Assembly: GCA_000320545.1 (NCBI GenBank)
Contig: ADNK01001570.1
Coordinates: 1-35,584, forward strand
DNA length: 35,584 nt
Source of the DNA: Bigelowiella natans CCMP2755
Taxonomy: Eukaryota; Cercozoa; Chlorarachniophyceae
Direction of reading: 5' to 3'
Shown: in pieces, positions 35,297-35,584 of the stretch
Position numbering within the stretch: the stretch's first letter is position 1
Layout: the number at the start of each line of letters is the position of its first letter
Notes under the pieces: generated by a model
What the model was told of the DNA's origin: nothing
The model's input: only the letters and a program-made list of their open reading frames with translations
Databases searched by the model: none
Program-made: the position numbers and the translations under genes

Positions 35297-35584
35297 GTGG
35301 GTAGCAGCTGCAATATTGCTAGCGTTTAGACAGTATTTGCAGTGTTGGGTGGGTGATGGTAATTGTTGTTGGTAGTAGTAGCGATAGTGGTATTAGTAAT
35401 AGTTTTGAGTAGTGAGTACAAGGAGCAGTAGTTGTATCAGTATTTGGTAGTGAGTAGCTGAGACTGGAAAACTGAGCATTGATATTAGTAGAGGTAGTAA
35501 TATTAGTTTTACAAAAAATACTTAGAGCTTAGTTTGAGGATGGTTGTTGACATTGTATACATGTGTCATTGTTGTTTTGGCGTT
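34474..35584 (+). repeat. Tandem array of about 412-bp exon-intron units
   Basis: The donor GTGGGTAGCAGCTG recurs at 34474, 34885 and 35297 (spacing 411 and 412). Each unit is one 99-nt ankyrin exon plus an intron of about 312 nt. By eye, the first two introns differ at fewer than about a dozen positions. The array continues past the window end. Confidence 0.93.

Overview
This is nuclear DNA from an intron-rich, microsatellite-rich eukaryote. Genes are split by GT-AG introns, and long runs of (TCA)n, (CTA)n, (GAT)n, (CA)n, (TA)n and (CT)n fill introns, spacers and even coding exons. A non-LTR retrotransposon is present. Three features point to a stramenopile (ochrophyte alga or relative): Ser/Thr/Pro linkers between large ectodomains, a REJ/GPS membrane protein with bacterial-type SBBP propeller blades, and a WSC-like domain with a GCYxDxxxRDLP-type start. 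Lineage is an inference.

Layout. (1) About 97-1455, plus strand: the 3' part of a split gene for a 2-oxoglutarate/Fe(II) oxygenase-like protein whose HxD...H...R residues can be read across the exons. (2) 1486-3906, plus: a two-exon gene for an unrecognised helical protein swollen by Ser, Ala, Thr, Glu and Asp homopolymers. (3) About 4661-9838, plus: a LINE with open ORF1 and ORF2 (AP-endonuclease, reverse transcriptase, Cys/His knuckle). (4) About 10765-25035, plus: one giant gene. I traced 21 phase-consistent exons (10,041 nt, exactly divisible by three, about 3,346 residues) plus a possible first exon. The product reads: F5/8C-like domain, three complete 7-bladed beta-propellers separated by Ser/Thr/Pro linkers, REJ region, GAIN/GPS with an HL-T cleavage site, about six membrane segments resembling the first part of polycystin-1, then a PDZ-like domain. 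(5) 25984-about 33931, minus: a cryptic gene of 22-23 mostly tiny exons hidden in what looks like 8 kb of simple-sequence desert. It encodes a Ser/Thr-rich single-pass membrane protein with an unrecognised central domain and a C-terminal WSC-like domain. (6) 34341-end, plus: the start of an ankyrin-repeat gene in which each repeat is one 99-nt exon inside a roughly 412-bp tandem unit with near-identical introns. Its first exon carries an in-frame TAA.

Genes 4 and 5 converge tail to tail; genes 5 and 6 diverge from a spacer of about 400 bp. Genes 4 and 5 both look like cell-surface or wall-sensing proteins, and gene 6 looks like a rapidly expanding recognition-repeat gene. A functional link among them is speculation. 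The strongest candidates for something new are the propeller-REJ-GPS-polycystin-PDZ protein of gene 4, the microexon gene 5, and the one-exon-per-repeat ankyrin array.
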